DNA of 64,000 nucleotides, from positions 3,634,395 through 3,698,394 of the forward strand of contig NZ_AP017928.1 of assembly GCF_003584645.1 (NCBI RefSeq), given 5' to 3'. This DNA is from Methylocaldum marinum. Its GTDB lineage: Bacteria > Pseudomonadota > Gammaproteobacteria > Methylococcales > Methylococcaceae. A program made the position numbers and the translations under genes. The stretch's first letter is position 1. The number at the start of each line of letters is the position of its first letter. The notes beneath the pieces are model-generated. The model did no database searches. It saw nothing but the letters and a program-made list of their open reading frames with translations, and had not been told where the DNA came from. Below, one piece after another: positions 21,019 through 30,893 of this stretch.

Positions 21019-22863
21019 ATGAGCCGCCCCTTCGACCTTAAAGACAAGTTTTACGAGAACCGCCTGTTTCTGAACCGCATCGTAGCCAGTGTATTGTTCA
21101 TACTGGTGGCGACCGCAGGTCTGGTAATCCGCCTGATCTATCTGCAGGTCATGGGACACGAGCACTACACGACCTTATCGCGGGACAATCAGGTCAAGAT
21201 TTCCCCTCTAGCGCCGTCCCGCGGTTTGATCTTCGACAGGAACGGCGAAGTACTGGCGGACAACACGGTCACCTATAGCTTGGAAGTCATTCCAGAGCAG
21301 GTTCCGGACCTGAACACCACCTTAGCCGAACTGAAAGATCTGCTCAATCTGAGCGATGACGATATCAGCCGGTTCAAGACCCAGAAAAGCCAACGAAAAA
21401 GCTTCGAAAGCGTACCCCTACGGCTGCAGCTGACGGAAGAAGAAGTCGCCCGCTTCGCCGTCAAAATGCCTTATTTTCCCGGCGTCGAGATTCGAACCCG
21501 ATTCATGCGCAGCTATCCTTACGGGCACTTGACGTCGCACGTTGTAGGCTATGTGGCACGCATCAACGAAGCCGAACTCCGCTCGCTGGACCCTGCCCAA
21601 TATCGCGGAACCTACCACATCGGCAAGAGCGGCATCGAAAAGGCCTATGAATCCGTCCTGCACGGCAAGACCGGCTACGAGGAATATGAAACCAATGTTC
21701 AGGGGCGTGCCATTCAGGTGCTGAATACCATTGACCCCGTGGCCGGAGCCGACCTTTACCTTTCCCTGGATATCCGATTGCAAAAAACGGCTTTCGACGC
21801 CCTGGGAGAATTCAACGGGAGCGTTGCCGCGATTGATCCCTCTACCGGCAAGGTCTTGGTATTGGTCAGCAAACCGGGCTTCGATCCTAATCCGTTTATC
21901 CACGGCATCCGCAAGCAAGATTACGACATTCTTCAGAACTCTCCGGACCGGCCGTTGTACGACCGCACGCTGCGGGGCGTATATCCTCCAGGCTCGACAG
22001 TGAAACCGTTCATGGGTCTAGCCGGTTTGAAAATCTTGAACCTGAGTCCGGGAAGGCGGGTTCTTTGCCCCGGCTATTACCGCCTGCCCAACGCCGACCA
22101 CAAATACCGGGATTGGCGTAAACAGGGCCACGGTTCTGTGGATCTCAAATCGGCCATCACCCAGTCCTGCGACGTCTTTTTCTACGATCTCGCCCACCAT
22201 ATCGGGATCGACGATCTACACGATTTCATGCAAATCTTCGGATTTGGAGAAAAGACCGGTATCGATCTGGCCGGCGAAAAATCCGGTCTGTTTCCGTCAC
22301 GGGAATGGAAGAGAAAAAAGCGCAAACAAGTGTGGTATCCCGGCGAAACCGTCATCGCGGGCATCGGACAAGGCTATGTCCAGGTTACCCCTATCCAGCT
22401 GGCCAGAGCCACGGCGATACTCGCCGCCCGAGGACGAAATGTCGAGCCGAGGGTGGTGGACACCATTAAGGCGTCGTACGAAATCCAGCCCCCTTATCCG
22501 AAATCCGGCGAGGAATTTGTCGCCGACCTCAAGCCGGAATTCTGGCGTACAGTCATCGACGCCATGGTCGATGTCGTTCATAGCCAACGGGGTACGGCCA
22601 AGGCGATAGCTCCGGGACTTGCATACAGCGTTGCCGGCAAAACCGGAACCGCCCAGGTATTCACGGTGCGGCAAGATCAGGAATACAAAAAGTTAAAGAT
22701 CAGCAAATCCCTGCGTGACCATGCCTGGTTCATAGCTTTTGCGCCCGCGGAAGCCCCGCGCATCGCCATTACCGTACTGGCCGAGAACGGTGGGCACGGC
22801 GGATCGGTCGCTGCCCCGATTGCTCGCGCCATAATGGATCAATACCTGCTCGAAAACCCATGA
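21019..22863 (+). CDS. mrdA: Penicillin-binding protein 2
   Basis: Class B transpeptidase that cross-links lateral-wall peptidoglycan with RodA. 614 residues: one N-terminal membrane helix (about 18-40), dimerisation domain, then the transpeptidase domain with active-site Ser326 in STVK, SCD (SxN-type box) and KTG in VAGKTGTAQ. It overlaps rodA by 4 nt. Confidence 0.97.
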   Translation: MSRPFDLKDKFYENRLFLNRIVASVLFILVATAGLVIRLIYLQVMGHEHYTTLSRDNQVKISPLAPSRGLIFDRNGEVLADNTVTYSLEVIPEQVPDLNTTLAELKDLLNLSDDDISRFKTQKSQRKSFESVPLRLQLTEEEVARFAVKMPYFPGVEIRTRFMRSYPYGHLTSHVVGYVARINEAELRSLDPAQYRGTYHIGKSGIEKAYESVLHGKTGYEEYETNVQGRAIQVLNTIDPVAGADLYLSLDIRLQKTAFDALGEFNGSVAAIDPSTGKVLVLVSKPGFDPNPFIHGIRKQDYDILQNSPDRPLYDRTLRGVYPPGSTVKPFMGLAGLKILNLSPGRRVLCPGYYRLPNADHKYRDWRKQGHGSVDLKSAITQSCDVFFYDLAHHIGIDDLHDFMQIFGFGEKTGIDLAGEKSGLFPSREWKRKKRKQVWYPGETVIAGIGQGYVQVTPIQLARATAILAARGRNVEPRVVDTIKASYEIQPPYPKSGEEFVADLKPEFWRTVIDAMVDVVHSQRGTAKAIAPGLAYSVAGKTGTAQVFTVRQDQEYKKLKISKSLRDHAWFIAFAPAEAPRIAITVLAENGGHGGSVAAPIARAIMDQYLLENP

Positions 22864-23996
22864 ATATAGATCCTGTTCTCGCTCAACTCCGGATCATGCC
22901 GCCTCAGCGCGCGTCGCTGCTGCAAAAGTTCCATATCGACTTGCCCCTGATGGCAGGCCTCGGAGGCTTGTGCACTCTCGCCTTCATCATCCTTTACAGT
23001 TCCGGCGGCCAGGATGTGAACGTGCTCCTGCGTCAGGCGGCGCGCCTTGCGCTGGCCATGGTCATCATGATAGCCATAGCGCAAGTTCACCCGCGTCGGC
23101 TCAAGTATTACAGTCCGGCACTCTATCTGCTCGGGGTACTGCTTCTGACGGCCGTCCTGATAGCCGGAAAGATAAGCATGGGAGCCCAGCGCTGGCTGGA
23201 CCTCGGAATCATCCGTTTCCAACCCTCGGAGCTGACCAAGCTTTCCACTCCCATGATGATTGCCTGGTTCTTGTCGGCCAGTACACCGCCACTGCGCCTG
23301 AAGCAATTGGCTCTTGCAGGAGTCTTGATGCTGATTCCCACGGCGCTGATTGCCAAGCAACCGGACCTCGGCACCGCCGTTTTGGTTGCCAGCGGGGGTT
23401 CCGCCGTAGTGTTCCTGGCCGGAATCCCGTGGCGCTATATTCTGGTCCTGGCAGTTTTGGGCGGGAGCCTGCTACCCGTGGGCTGGCACTTCATGCACGG
23501 CTATCAGCGGGACCGGGTGCTGACATTCCTGAACCCGGAAGCGGACCCTTTGGGACGCGGCTACCACATAATCCAATCCAAGATCGCCATCGGTTCCGGA
23601 GGCATTTACGGAAAAGGATGGCTGCACGGTACACAGGCGCACCTGGAATTTCTTCCGGAGCGCTCCACCGATTTCATTTTCGCGGTATTTGCCGAGGAGT
23701 TCGGATTGGTCGGCTGTATGAGCCTATTGGGACTTTACCTTTTCGTCCTCGGCCGCTGCTTTTATATCGTGGTCCAGGCACAGGATAAATACAGTCGGCT
23801 CCTCGCCGGGGCGCTGACGGTGACCTTTTTCGTCTACGTCTTCGTCAATGTCGGCATGGTCATCGGCATTCTTCCCGTGGTCGGGGTGCCTCTACCCTTG
23901 ATCAGTTACGGCGGCACATCGATGGTGACCCTGCTGACAGGGTTCGGTATGCTTATGTCCGTTCAGACTCATCGTAAACTGCTGCCGAACGGATGA
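22860..23996 (+). CDS. rodA: Peptidoglycan glycosyltransferase RodA
   Basis: SEDS-family polytopic polymerase of the elongasome. 378 residues, about ten membrane helices, with the conserved QPDLGTA segment and the C-terminal GVPLPLISYGGTSM signature. ATG overlaps the mrdA stop, and its own stop overlaps the mltB start, so the three genes are tightly packed. Confidence 0.97.
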   Translation: MNIDPVLAQLRIMPPQRASLLQKFHIDLPLMAGLGGLCTLAFIILYSSGGQDVNVLLRQAARLALAMVIMIAIAQVHPRRLKYYSPALYLLGVLLLTAVLIAGKISMGAQRWLDLGIIRFQPSELTKLSTPMMIAWFLSASTPPLRLKQLALAGVLMLIPTALIAKQPDLGTAVLVASGGSAVVFLAGIPWRYILVLAVLGGSLLPVGWHFMHGYQRDRVLTFLNPEADPLGRGYHIIQSKIAIGSGGIYGKGWLHGTQAHLEFLPERSTDFIFAVFAEEFGLVGCMSLLGLYLFVLGRCFYIVVQAQDKYSRLLAGALTVTFFVYVFVNVGMVIGILPVVGVPLPLISYGGTSMVTLLTGFGMLMSVQTHRKLLPNG

Positions 23997-24997
23997 TCAT
24001 GAGAGTCTTAAATCTCGCCCTGCTTATCGCTTCTCTCTGCTGCTCTTCCTTACCGGGAAAGGCCGCGGAAAACCTTACCCAACGACCGGATGTCCGATCT
24101 TTCATCCGCGACATGAGTCGCAAGCATCACTTCAGCACACCGGAACTCGAACGGATTTTCCAGGAGGCCACGATCCAGGAAAAGATTCTCGAAGCGATGG
24201 CCAAGCCATACGAAGCCAAGCCCTGGCACGTCTACCGAAAGCTCTTTCTCACCGAGGCACGAATCCAGAACGGGGTCGATTTCTGGAATCGAAACGCCGG
24301 CACCCTCAAAACCGTGGCCAAACAATACGGCGTTCCCGCCGAGATGATCATCGCCATCATCGGCATCGAAACCAACTACGGCCAGTCGCCCGGCAAGTAC
24401 CGGGTGATCGACGCATTATCCACCCTGGCCTTCGCCTATCCCAAGCGGGCGAAATTTTTTCGGCGCGAACTGGAAGAGTTCCTGGTGTTGTGCAGGGAAG
24501 AAGGCATGAAGCCCGGCGACCCGATGGGATCCTACGCCGGTGCGATGGGTATGCCGCAGTTCATGCCGAGCAGCTTCCGTCAGTATGCCGCGGACGGTGA
24601 CGGCGACCGGCGACGCGACATCTGGAACAACCCGGCTGACGCGATCGCCAGCGTCGCCCGTTATTTCGCGATTCATGGCTGGCAGTCCGACAAGCCGATA
24701 GCCTTTCCGGTTACAGTAAACGGCAGTGCGCACGAACGGCTGGCAAACGGTAGCTTGAAACCCGGCCGGAGCCTGCAGGAATGGCTTTCGCTCGGCGTGA
24801 ATGCCGGCGTCTCCTTGCCCAAGAGCGTCAAAGCCGCATTGGTGCGCCTCGATGAAGAAAGGGGCCCTGCCTATTGGCTGGGGCTTCAGAATTTTTATGT
24901 CATCACCCGCTACAACCATAGTCCGCTGTATGCCATGGCCGCCTACGAACTGAGCCGTGCACTGGTTTTGCGCCGTAGCGCCGGCAGTTCGTCCTGA
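23993..24997 (+). CDS. mltB: Membrane-bound lytic murein transglycosylase B
   Basis: Cleaves peptidoglycan glycan strands to anhydro-muropeptides. 334 residues with an N-terminal signal peptide (about 1-23, no clear lipobox, so possibly a soluble periplasmic form). Catalytic Glu lies in IIGIETNYGQ, and the GAMGMPQFMPSSF substrate-groove motif is clear. The start at 23993 overlaps the rodA stop; an ATG at 23999 is the alternative. The rodA-mltB-dacA order is common in gammaproteobacteria. Confidence 0.95.
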   Translation: MIMRVLNLALLIASLCCSSLPGKAAENLTQRPDVRSFIRDMSRKHHFSTPELERIFQEATIQEKILEAMAKPYEAKPWHVYRKLFLTEARIQNGVDFWNRNAGTLKTVAKQYGVPAEMIIAIIGIETNYGQSPGKYRVIDALSTLAFAYPKRAKFFRRELEEFLVLCREEGMKPGDPMGSYAGAMGMPQFMPSSFRQYAADGDGDRRRDIWNNPADAIASVARYFAIHGWQSDKPIAFPVTVNGSAHERLANGSLKPGRSLQEWLSLGVNAGVSLPKSVKAALVRLDEERGPAYWLGLQNFYVITRYNHSPLYAMAAYELSRALVLRRSAGSSS

Positions 24998-25091
24998 GCC
25001 TGCGTCTAAACTATCCCGGCGAGTCCGGGGACGCCACGTACCCGTGCTACAATACGGCGCCGAATTTCAACCTGACCGAAAGCAGAAAGCC

Positions 25092-26237
25092 GTGAAAATC
25101 AATTTACCCAGCTTGCTTTTTCTTTTCGCCTTGGCCGGACTCAGCCGCCTCAGCCTCGCCGATCAGGTTTTGATACCGGCTCCTCCCGAAATCGGAGCCA
25201 AAGCCTATATCCTGGAGGATTTCAACAGCGGACGCGTGCTTGCCGAGGGCAATGCCGATGAACGCCTCGAGCCTGCCAGCCTGACCAAGATCATGACCGC
25301 CTACATCGTATTCCGGGAATTGACTGAGGGGCATCTGAAATTGGATGACATGGTCAGGGTGAGTGAAAAAGCCTGGCGCACCGAGGGATCCCGTATGTTC
25401 GCCCAGGTGGGTGCGCAGATCCCGGTCGAAGCCTTGCTCAAGGGCATGATCATTCAGTCCGGAAACGATGCCAGCGTGGCCTTGGCCGAACACATCGCCG
25501 GCGACGAGGCCGTATTCGCCCAGATGATGAACCAGCAGGCCGAACGGCTCGGAATGAAAAACACCCATTTCAAGAACAGCATGGGTTTGCCGGACCCTGA
25601 ACATTACTCGACTGCGCGCGATTTGGTCACGCTCACGCGCGCCATGATCGAAGAATTTCCCGAGTACTACAAATGGCATGCCATCAAGGAATACGAGTTC
25701 AACGGCATCAAGCAGCACAACCGGAACCGCTTGTTGTGGCGCGACCCGACCGTTGACGGCGTAAAAACCGGTCATACCTCGGGAGCGGGATTCTGTTTGG
25801 TGGCATCCGCGATGCGGGACGGCATGAGGTTGATCTCCGTAGTCCTAGGCGGCAAGAGCGACCGCGATCGCGCCAATGCCAACCAGGCCTTGCTCAATTA
25901 CGGCTATCGCTTCTTCGAAACCCGCGCGCTTTACAAAGCCGGCGAAAAACTATCCGAAACCAGAGTATGGAAGGGTGAAGAAACCGAGTTGGCCCTGGGC
26001 CTCAGACACGACTTCCATGTCACTTTTCCGCGCGGTCAATACCAGAATCTCAAAGCGGGCATTGAAGTCGACAGCATGGTTATCGCCCCGATAAAACAAG
26101 GCGACAGGCTGGGTATGGTGAAAGTGACGTTCAATGACCAGACCGTCGGTCAACAGGATTTGGTAGCGTTGAAAACCGTCGATCAGGGCGGATTTTTCCG
26201 TCGGACCTTCGACCAAGCCCAATTGTTCTTCAAATAA
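25092..26237 (+). CDS. dacA: D-alanyl-D-alanine carboxypeptidase (PBP5/6 type)
   Basis: Low-molecular-weight PBP that removes the terminal D-Ala from pentapeptides in the periplasm. 381 residues from the GTG at 25092; the longer frame upstream lacks a signal peptide and is rejected. Signal peptide about 1-23, SLTK (Ser63-Lys66), SGN (123-125) and KTG in DGVKTGHTSGAG are all present. A C-terminal beta domain and an amphipathic anchor (RRTFDQAQLFFK) complete it. The released D-Ala could be the substrate of the next gene. Confidence 0.96.
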   Translation: MKINLPSLLFLFALAGLSRLSLADQVLIPAPPEIGAKAYILEDFNSGRVLAEGNADERLEPASLTKIMTAYIVFRELTEGHLKLDDMVRVSEKAWRTEGSRMFAQVGAQIPVEALLKGMIIQSGNDASVALAEHIAGDEAVFAQMMNQQAERLGMKNTHFKNSMGLPDPEHYSTARDLVTLTRAMIEEFPEYYKWHAIKEYEFNGIKQHNRNRLLWRDPTVDGVKTGHTSGAGFCLVASAMRDGMRLISVVLGGKSDRDRANANQALLNYGYRFFETRALYKAGEKLSETRVWKGEETELALGLRHDFHVTFPRGQYQNLKAGIEVDSMVIAPIKQGDRLGMVKVTFNDQTVGQQDLVALKTVDQGGFFRRTFDQAQLFFK

Positions 26238-26259
26238 ACCATCCGAGGAAACGGCTTAA

Positions 26260-27108
26260 ATGGCGCGAAATGACTGCCTCGTCTACTTGAACGGGGACTT
26301 TCTACCACTGGGCGAAGCCAAGGTATCCGTCTTGGATCGCGGTTTTCTGTTCGGTGACGGCGTATACGAGGTGATACCCGTCTATGGCGGACGCCCGTTT
26401 CGGCTGGACGAACATTTGCGCCGTCTGGACAACAGCCTGCGCGGCATCCGGATGACAAACCCGCTGCCGGACGCTCGATGGGCCGACATCTTCGGCCGCC
26501 TTATCGCCGGAGTCCATGATCAATATCTCTATCTGCAGGTCACCCGCGGGTTCGCACCGAAGCGGGACCACGCCATTCCGGCAGAGGTCAATCCAACCGT
26601 ATTCGTCATGTGCTCGCCTATCGCGCCCATTCCCGTCAGCGGAGTTCGTGCCGTCACTTTGGACGACATTCGCTGGCAGTGGTGCCACATCAAGGCCATC
26701 ACGCTGCTCGCCAACGTCCTGCTGCGGCAGGAAGCCGTAGACCGCGGTGCGGCGGAAGCCATTCTGGTACGTGACGGTTGGGTCACCGAAGGCGCGGCAA
26801 GCAATGTTTTCGCAGTCATAGACGGCGTGTTGACGACCCCGCCCAAGAGCAGCGATCTGTTGCCGGGAATCACCCGTGATCTGGTCTTGGAACTGGCGCT
26901 GGAAAACGGGGTACCTGCCGTCGAGCAGCGTATCCGTGTGGATGACCTGAAAAGCGCCGCGGAAATTTGGTTGACCAGTTCGACCCGAGAGATTCTCCCC
27001 GTCATCGAACTCGACGGAGTTCGGGTCGGCACCGCTGAACCCGGTCCGCTCTGGTCGCGCATGCAGGCCATTTACCAAGCTTATAAAGAGAGGCTACGTT
27101 CGGCATGA
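26260..27108 (+). CDS. D-amino-acid aminotransferase (class IV, PLP)
   Basis: 282-residue fold-type IV PLP enzyme of the Dat/IlvE group. Visible are the N-terminal VSVLDRGFLFGDGVYE, the PLP lysine in CHIKAITLLANVL, and EGAASNVFAV. The D-amino-acid assignment rests on the short length, the RGFLFGDGVYEV form and placement directly after dacA; a branched-chain or ADC-lyase role cannot be fully excluded. It overlaps ybeD by 4 nt. Confidence 0.85.
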   Translation: MARNDCLVYLNGDFLPLGEAKVSVLDRGFLFGDGVYEVIPVYGGRPFRLDEHLRRLDNSLRGIRMTNPLPDARWADIFGRLIAGVHDQYLYLQVTRGFAPKRDHAIPAEVNPTVFVMCSPIAPIPVSGVRAVTLDDIRWQWCHIKAITLLANVLLRQEAVDRGAAEAILVRDGWVTEGAASNVFAVIDGVLTTPPKSSDLLPGITRDLVLELALENGVPAVEQRIRVDDLKSAAEIWLTSSTREILPVIELDGVRVGTAEPGPLWSRMQAIYQAYKERLRSA

Positions 27109-27377
27109 ATACCGAAGCACCCGCGAGCTTGCTCCAGTTTCCCTGCGACTTTCCGATAAAGGCATTCGGCCACAGCCGGCCGGACTTCCACGGGCTGGTC
27201 GTCGACATCGTACGGCGCCATACTCCGAACCTGGCCGAAGGGGCGGTGACCTCCCGCCCCAGCCATGGAGGAAAGTTCATGGCGGTCACCGTGACGATCC
27301 GGGCCGAAAGCAAGGCGCAGCTGGACGCCATTTACCGGGACCTCACCGGTTGCAGCGAAATACTGATGGCGCTGTGA
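27105..27377 (+). CDS. ybeD: YbeD-like DUF493 protein
   Basis: 90-residue DUF493 protein with ACT-like fold, showing LLQFPCDFPIKAFG at the N-terminus and YRDLTGCSEILMAL at the end. Function unknown; the gene is conserved between dacA and lipB in gammaproteobacteria and a regulatory role near lipoate synthesis has been suggested. It overlaps the aminotransferase gene by 4 nt. The 135 nt after it contain no riboswitch I can recognise. Confidence 0.92.
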   Translation: MNTEAPASLLQFPCDFPIKAFGHSRPDFHGLVVDIVRRHTPNLAEGAVTSRPSHGGKFMAVTVTIRAESKAQLDAIYRDLTGCSEILMAL

Positions 27378-27512
27378 GAACCCGCTCCGAATGACGACTT
27401 GCCCGTACCGACAACCGCAAGGAGCCTGCTTGATGAGATAACCGATACGGTCGACTTTGCCCACCCCGCCTCCTCTGTCCGAACCCGCTGAGCAGCACCG
27501 ACCGAGCGTTTC

Positions 27513-28955
27513 ATGGCCGATCCGAACCCCCCCCCTCCCGAGGAAACACTCAAGCATCATCTGGAAGAGGTCATCACGCTCCTGAACAAGCAGAAGCTCG
27601 AAGAGACCGTTCTTCAACAGCGTGCGATGCCGCGCCAAGAGTTGGTCGAAACCCTGCTGCACAAACGCCATCAGGCGGCACTGAAACAAAAGCTCGACCA
27701 ACTCCATGCGGCGGACATCGCATATATCCTGGAAGCGCTGCCCCTGGAGCAGCGCCTCCAGGTCTGGAACCTGGTCAAGTCCGAACTGGACGGACAGATC
27801 CTGCTCGACGTCTCCGACGCCGTGCGCGAAACGCTCATTTCCGATATGGATACGGAAGAGCTTTTGTCCGCCACCGGATTGCTCGATACCGACGAAATTG
27901 CCGATCTTGCGCCCGACCTGCCGGAAGAAGTCCTGCAGGAACTTCTCGAGAAACTGAATGATCAGAATCGAAAGCGCCTGCAGTCGGTACTGTCATATGA
28001 AGAAGACACCGTGGCCGCCCTGATGGATTTCGGCATGGTCACGATCCGGGAAGATATCAGCCTGGGCGTGGTATTGCGTTATCTCAGACGTCGCGGCGAC
28101 CTGCCGGAACATACCGACAAACTGTTCGTGGTCGATGAGCACAACGTATTGAAAGGCGCCCTGCCTCTAAAGCGCCTGCTCACCAATCCGCCTGAAAAAC
28201 CGGTCTCGGAAATCATGAGCAAGGAGGTGGTCTCCTTCCATCTCGACGACGATGCCGAAGAAGCCGCGCGGGCATTCGAGCGCTACGATCTTCTATCGGC
28301 GCCGGTGGTGGATCGCGAAAGCAAGCTCCAGGGTCGCATCGGCGTAGACGCCATCGTCGATTACATTCGCCGCAAGTCCGACGAAGAGATGTTGTCGCAG
28401 GCGGGTCTACTGGAAGAAGAGGACATATTCTCGGGCGTTTGGAAAAGCGCGCAAAACCGGTGGTTCTGGCTGGCCATCAATCTGGTTACGGCGTTTCTCA
28501 GCACCCGGGTTATCGGTCTCTTCGAGGACACCATCGTCAAGGTGGTCGCGCTGGCCTCGCTGATGCCCATCGTCGCCGGAATCGGCGGCAATACCGGCAA
28601 TCAGACCAGCATGATGATCGTACGCTCCATTGCCCTCGGGGTTATCAATCCGTCGAATATAAAGCGGCTATTTTTCAAAGAACTGGCCATCGGTTTTCTC
28701 AACGGTACCGTCTGGGGGTCGGTGCTGGGACTGATCGCCTATTTGCTGTATCAGGACGTCGAACTCGGGCTGGTCATGATGGGTGCGACCTTGCTCAATC
28801 TGCTGGTTGCGGCGATGATGGGCATCACCGTGCCGCTGGTGCGCGACCGATTGGGACTCGATCCCGCCATCGGCACCAGCGTGCTGCTGACCGCCATGAC
28901 CGACGGCATGGGGTTTTTCATCTTTCTCGGCCTCGCCACACTGATTCTTCTCTGA
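27513..28955 (+). CDS. mgtE: Magnesium transporter MgtE
   Basis: Dimeric Mg2+ channel. 480 residues in the MgtE order: N-terminal superhelical domain (about 30-150), two CBS domains (about 160-290) that sense cytosolic Mg2+, a plug helix, then five membrane helices (about 310-480) with the conserved PIVAGIGGNTGNQTSMM and LLTAMTDGMGFFIFLG. It is inserted between ybeD and lipB, which are adjacent in E. coli. Confidence 0.96.
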   Translation: MADPNPPPPEETLKHHLEEVITLLNKQKLEETVLQQRAMPRQELVETLLHKRHQAALKQKLDQLHAADIAYILEALPLEQRLQVWNLVKSELDGQILLDVSDAVRETLISDMDTEELLSATGLLDTDEIADLAPDLPEEVLQELLEKLNDQNRKRLQSVLSYEEDTVAALMDFGMVTIREDISLGVVLRYLRRRGDLPEHTDKLFVVDEHNVLKGALPLKRLLTNPPEKPVSEIMSKEVVSFHLDDDAEEAARAFERYDLLSAPVVDRESKLQGRIGVDAIVDYIRRKSDEEMLSQAGLLEEEDIFSGVWKSAQNRWFWLAINLVTAFLSTRVIGLFEDTIVKVVALASLMPIVAGIGGNTGNQTSMMIVRSIALGVINPSNIKRLFFKELAIGFLNGTVWGSVLGLIAYLLYQDVELGLVMMGATLLNLLVAAMMGITVPLVRDRLGLDPAIGTSVLLTAMTDGMGFFIFLGLATLILL

Positions 28956-28964
28956 CACCCGGCC

Positions 28965-29612
28965 ATGAACGACAGCGCTGAAGCCTTGCGTCTTTACAAT
29001 CTGGGGCTGACCGATTACCAGGCCACCTGGCGTGCCATGCAGCAGTTCACCGAACAGCGGGACGAGGATACGCCGGATGAACTCTGGCTGCTGGAACATC
29101 ATCCGGTCTATACCTTGGGGTTGAACGGCGATATCCGGCACATGATCCGAACCACCGACATTCCGGTGGTCAAAACAGACCGCGGTGGACAGATCACCTA
29201 CCACGGCCCGGGCCAGCTGGTCGCGTATGTACTGGTCGATCTCCGCCGGAAAAATCTGGGCGTGAAGCGCCTGGTCGGCGCCCTGGAAAATGCGGTGATC
29301 GGCTTGCTCGGGCAATACGGCCTCAGGGCCCGGACGCGACAGGGCGCTCCGGGCGTCTACGTGGACGGACGCAAGATCGCCTCGCTCGGGCTGCGAGTGC
29401 GCAAAGGCTGCAGCTATCATGGTCTGAGCCTCAACGTAAGCGCGGACTTGTCGCCGTTTTCGGCGATCAATCCATGTGGCCATGCAGGACTGGAAGTCAC
29501 CAGCCTGACCGCACTGGACGTGGCGGTTCATCCCCACGAGGTGGCCGCACCCCTGACCGTGGAAATCATGCAAACCTTGAACTATGAACGAGTGATCCCT
29601 TCCCGTGACTGA
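28965..29612 (+). CDS. lipB: Octanoyl-ACP:protein octanoyltransferase
   Basis: Transfers octanoyl from ACP to lipoyl domains in the first step of lipoate assembly. 215 residues. The catalytic Lys and Cys lie in [10 protein letters not shown] and AINPCGHAG; the [15 protein letters not shown] signature is present. It overlaps lipA by 8 nt, so the two lipoate genes are coupled. Confidence 0.97.
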   Translation: MNDSAEALRLYNLGLTDYQATWRAMQQFTEQRDEDTPDELWLLEHHPVYTLGLNGDIRHMIRTTDIPVVKTDRGGQITYHGPGQLVAYVLVDLRRKNLGVKRLVGALENAVIGLLGQYGLRARTRQGAPGVYVDGRKIASLGLRVRKGCSYHGLSLNVSADLSPFSAINPCGHAGLEVTSLTALDVAVHPHEVAAPLTVEIMQTLNYERVIPSRD

Positions 29613-30582
29613 CAAAAACTCCTACCAGGCCCCTTCCAGGCTGAGCCCGGACACACACCAGCGCAAGGCCGACAAGCTGAAGCGCATCCCGGTCAAGGTC
29701 GTTCCGGCGGAATCGCCTTTGCGCAAGCCTGCCTGGATACGCGTCAAGGCAGCGCACGGCGAAAGCGTGAACCGGATCAAGCAAGTCTTGCGCGAACAGA
29801 ATCTCCATACCGTATGCGAAGAAGCCGCGTGCCCGAATCTGTCCGAATGCTTCGGCCACGGCACGGCGACATTCATGGTGCTGGGCGATATCTGCACCCG
29901 CCGCTGTCCTTTCTGCGACGTGGCTCACGGCCGCCCTTCAAAACCGGACCCGAACGAGCCCGAACACCTCGCCGAAGTCGTTCAGCAGCTGAAACTTCGC
30001 TATGTCGTCATCACATCGGTCGATCGCGACGACCTGCGCGACGGTGGTGCCGGCCATTTCGCCGCCTGCATCCGGGCGGTCCGCCGTCGAAACCGGAACA
30101 TCAAGATCGAAATTCTGGTCCCCGACTTTCGCGGCCGCATCGACGCGGCGCTGGAACAACTCGCCGAGACGCCTCCCGATGTCTTCAACCACAATCTCGA
30201 AACCGTGCCGCGCCTGTACCGGCAAGCGCGACCCGGCGCGGATTACCGCGTGTCCCTCGATCTCCTGGCCCGCTTCAAGCAACTGCATCCCGAAATCCCC
30301 ACCAAATCGGGACTGATGCTGGGCTTGGGCGAAACGCTGGACGAAGTGAAAGAAGTGATGGCGGACTTGCGCCAACACGGCTGCGACATGTTGACCATAG
30401 GCCAATATCTGCAGCCGAGCCGCGACCATTTACCGGTAGTCCGCTACGCGACGCCCGAGGAATTCGAAGACCTTGCCGAAGCCGGCCGAAGTCTCGGCTT
30501 CTCCGCGGTCGCCAGCGCTCCGATGGTGCGCTCGTCGTATCATGCCGATCTTCAGGCATCTGCCGTGCTTGACGATAAGTAA
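29605..30582 (+). CDS. lipA: Lipoyl synthase
   Basis: Radical SAM enzyme inserting two sulfurs into the octanoyl chain. 325 residues. The auxiliary cluster motif [12 protein letters not shown] and the radical [11 protein letters not shown] are both intact, as is the C-terminal RSSYHAD. The start overlaps lipB. A dispersed repeat begins about 20 nt after its stop. Confidence 0.98.
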   Translation: MTDKNSYQAPSRLSPDTHQRKADKLKRIPVKVVPAESPLRKPAWIRVKAAHGESVNRIKQVLREQNLHTVCEEAACPNLSECFGHGTATFMVLGDICTRRCPFCDVAHGRPSKPDPNEPEHLAEVVQQLKLRYVVITSVDRDDLRDGGAGHFAACIRAVRRRNRNIKIEILVPDFRGRIDAALEQLAETPPDVFNHNLETVPRLYRQARPGADYRVSLDLLARFKQLHPEIPTKSGLMLGLGETLDEVKEVMADLRQHGCDMLTIGQYLQPSRDHLPVVRYATPEEFEDLAEAGRSLGFSAVASAPMVRSSYHADLQASAVLDDK

Positions 30583-30599
30583 ATTGCTGTGCGTAAGGA

Positions 30600-30893
30600 A
30601 AGTCCTATTCGAATCGCCCTCACCCCAACCCAATCACTCCGCACATTCCCTGTGCGGAGCCGCAAGCGGCGCTTACGCGTGCACCCGTTCGCCGGGAGCG
30701 AACGGGAACGTGCGAAGCACGGCCCGAAAGGGCGAGCCTCAGGGATGAGGCGAGTAAATCGGCCTCGCCACGCGACGCTGTCCCGCTTCGCTCGCAAGTC
30801 CGGTGGCCTGCCCGCTCGTCGCGTTGCGCCTCGCCCTGCCGATTTGTCCCAGAGGGAGAGGGGGTTCTTGTGCCTTTACTTTCTTGATCGTTG
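30600..30893 (+). repeat. Dispersed hairpin-array repeat, copy 1
   Basis: About 290 bp nearly identical to 52268-52583 and, at its right end, to the reverse complement of 56146-56197. It opens with a CCCTCACCCCAACCC-type segment and closes with CCCAGAGGGAGAGGG and CTTTACTTTCTTGA. Between them is a run of short perfect stem-loops: CCGCACA/TGTGCGG, GCCGC/GCGGC, CCCGTTCGC/GCGAACGGG, CGTGC/GCACG, GCCC/GGGC and GCCTCA/TGAGGC. No convincing protein is encoded. It separates lipA from the decarboxylase gene, whose reading frame begins in the repeat's last bases. Confidence 0.85.

Noticed and set aside
27378-27512. Possible Mg2+ riboswitch before mgtE
   Set aside because: The 135-nt gap shows none of the conserved M-box or ykoY-type elements by eye, and no terminator-antiterminator pair.
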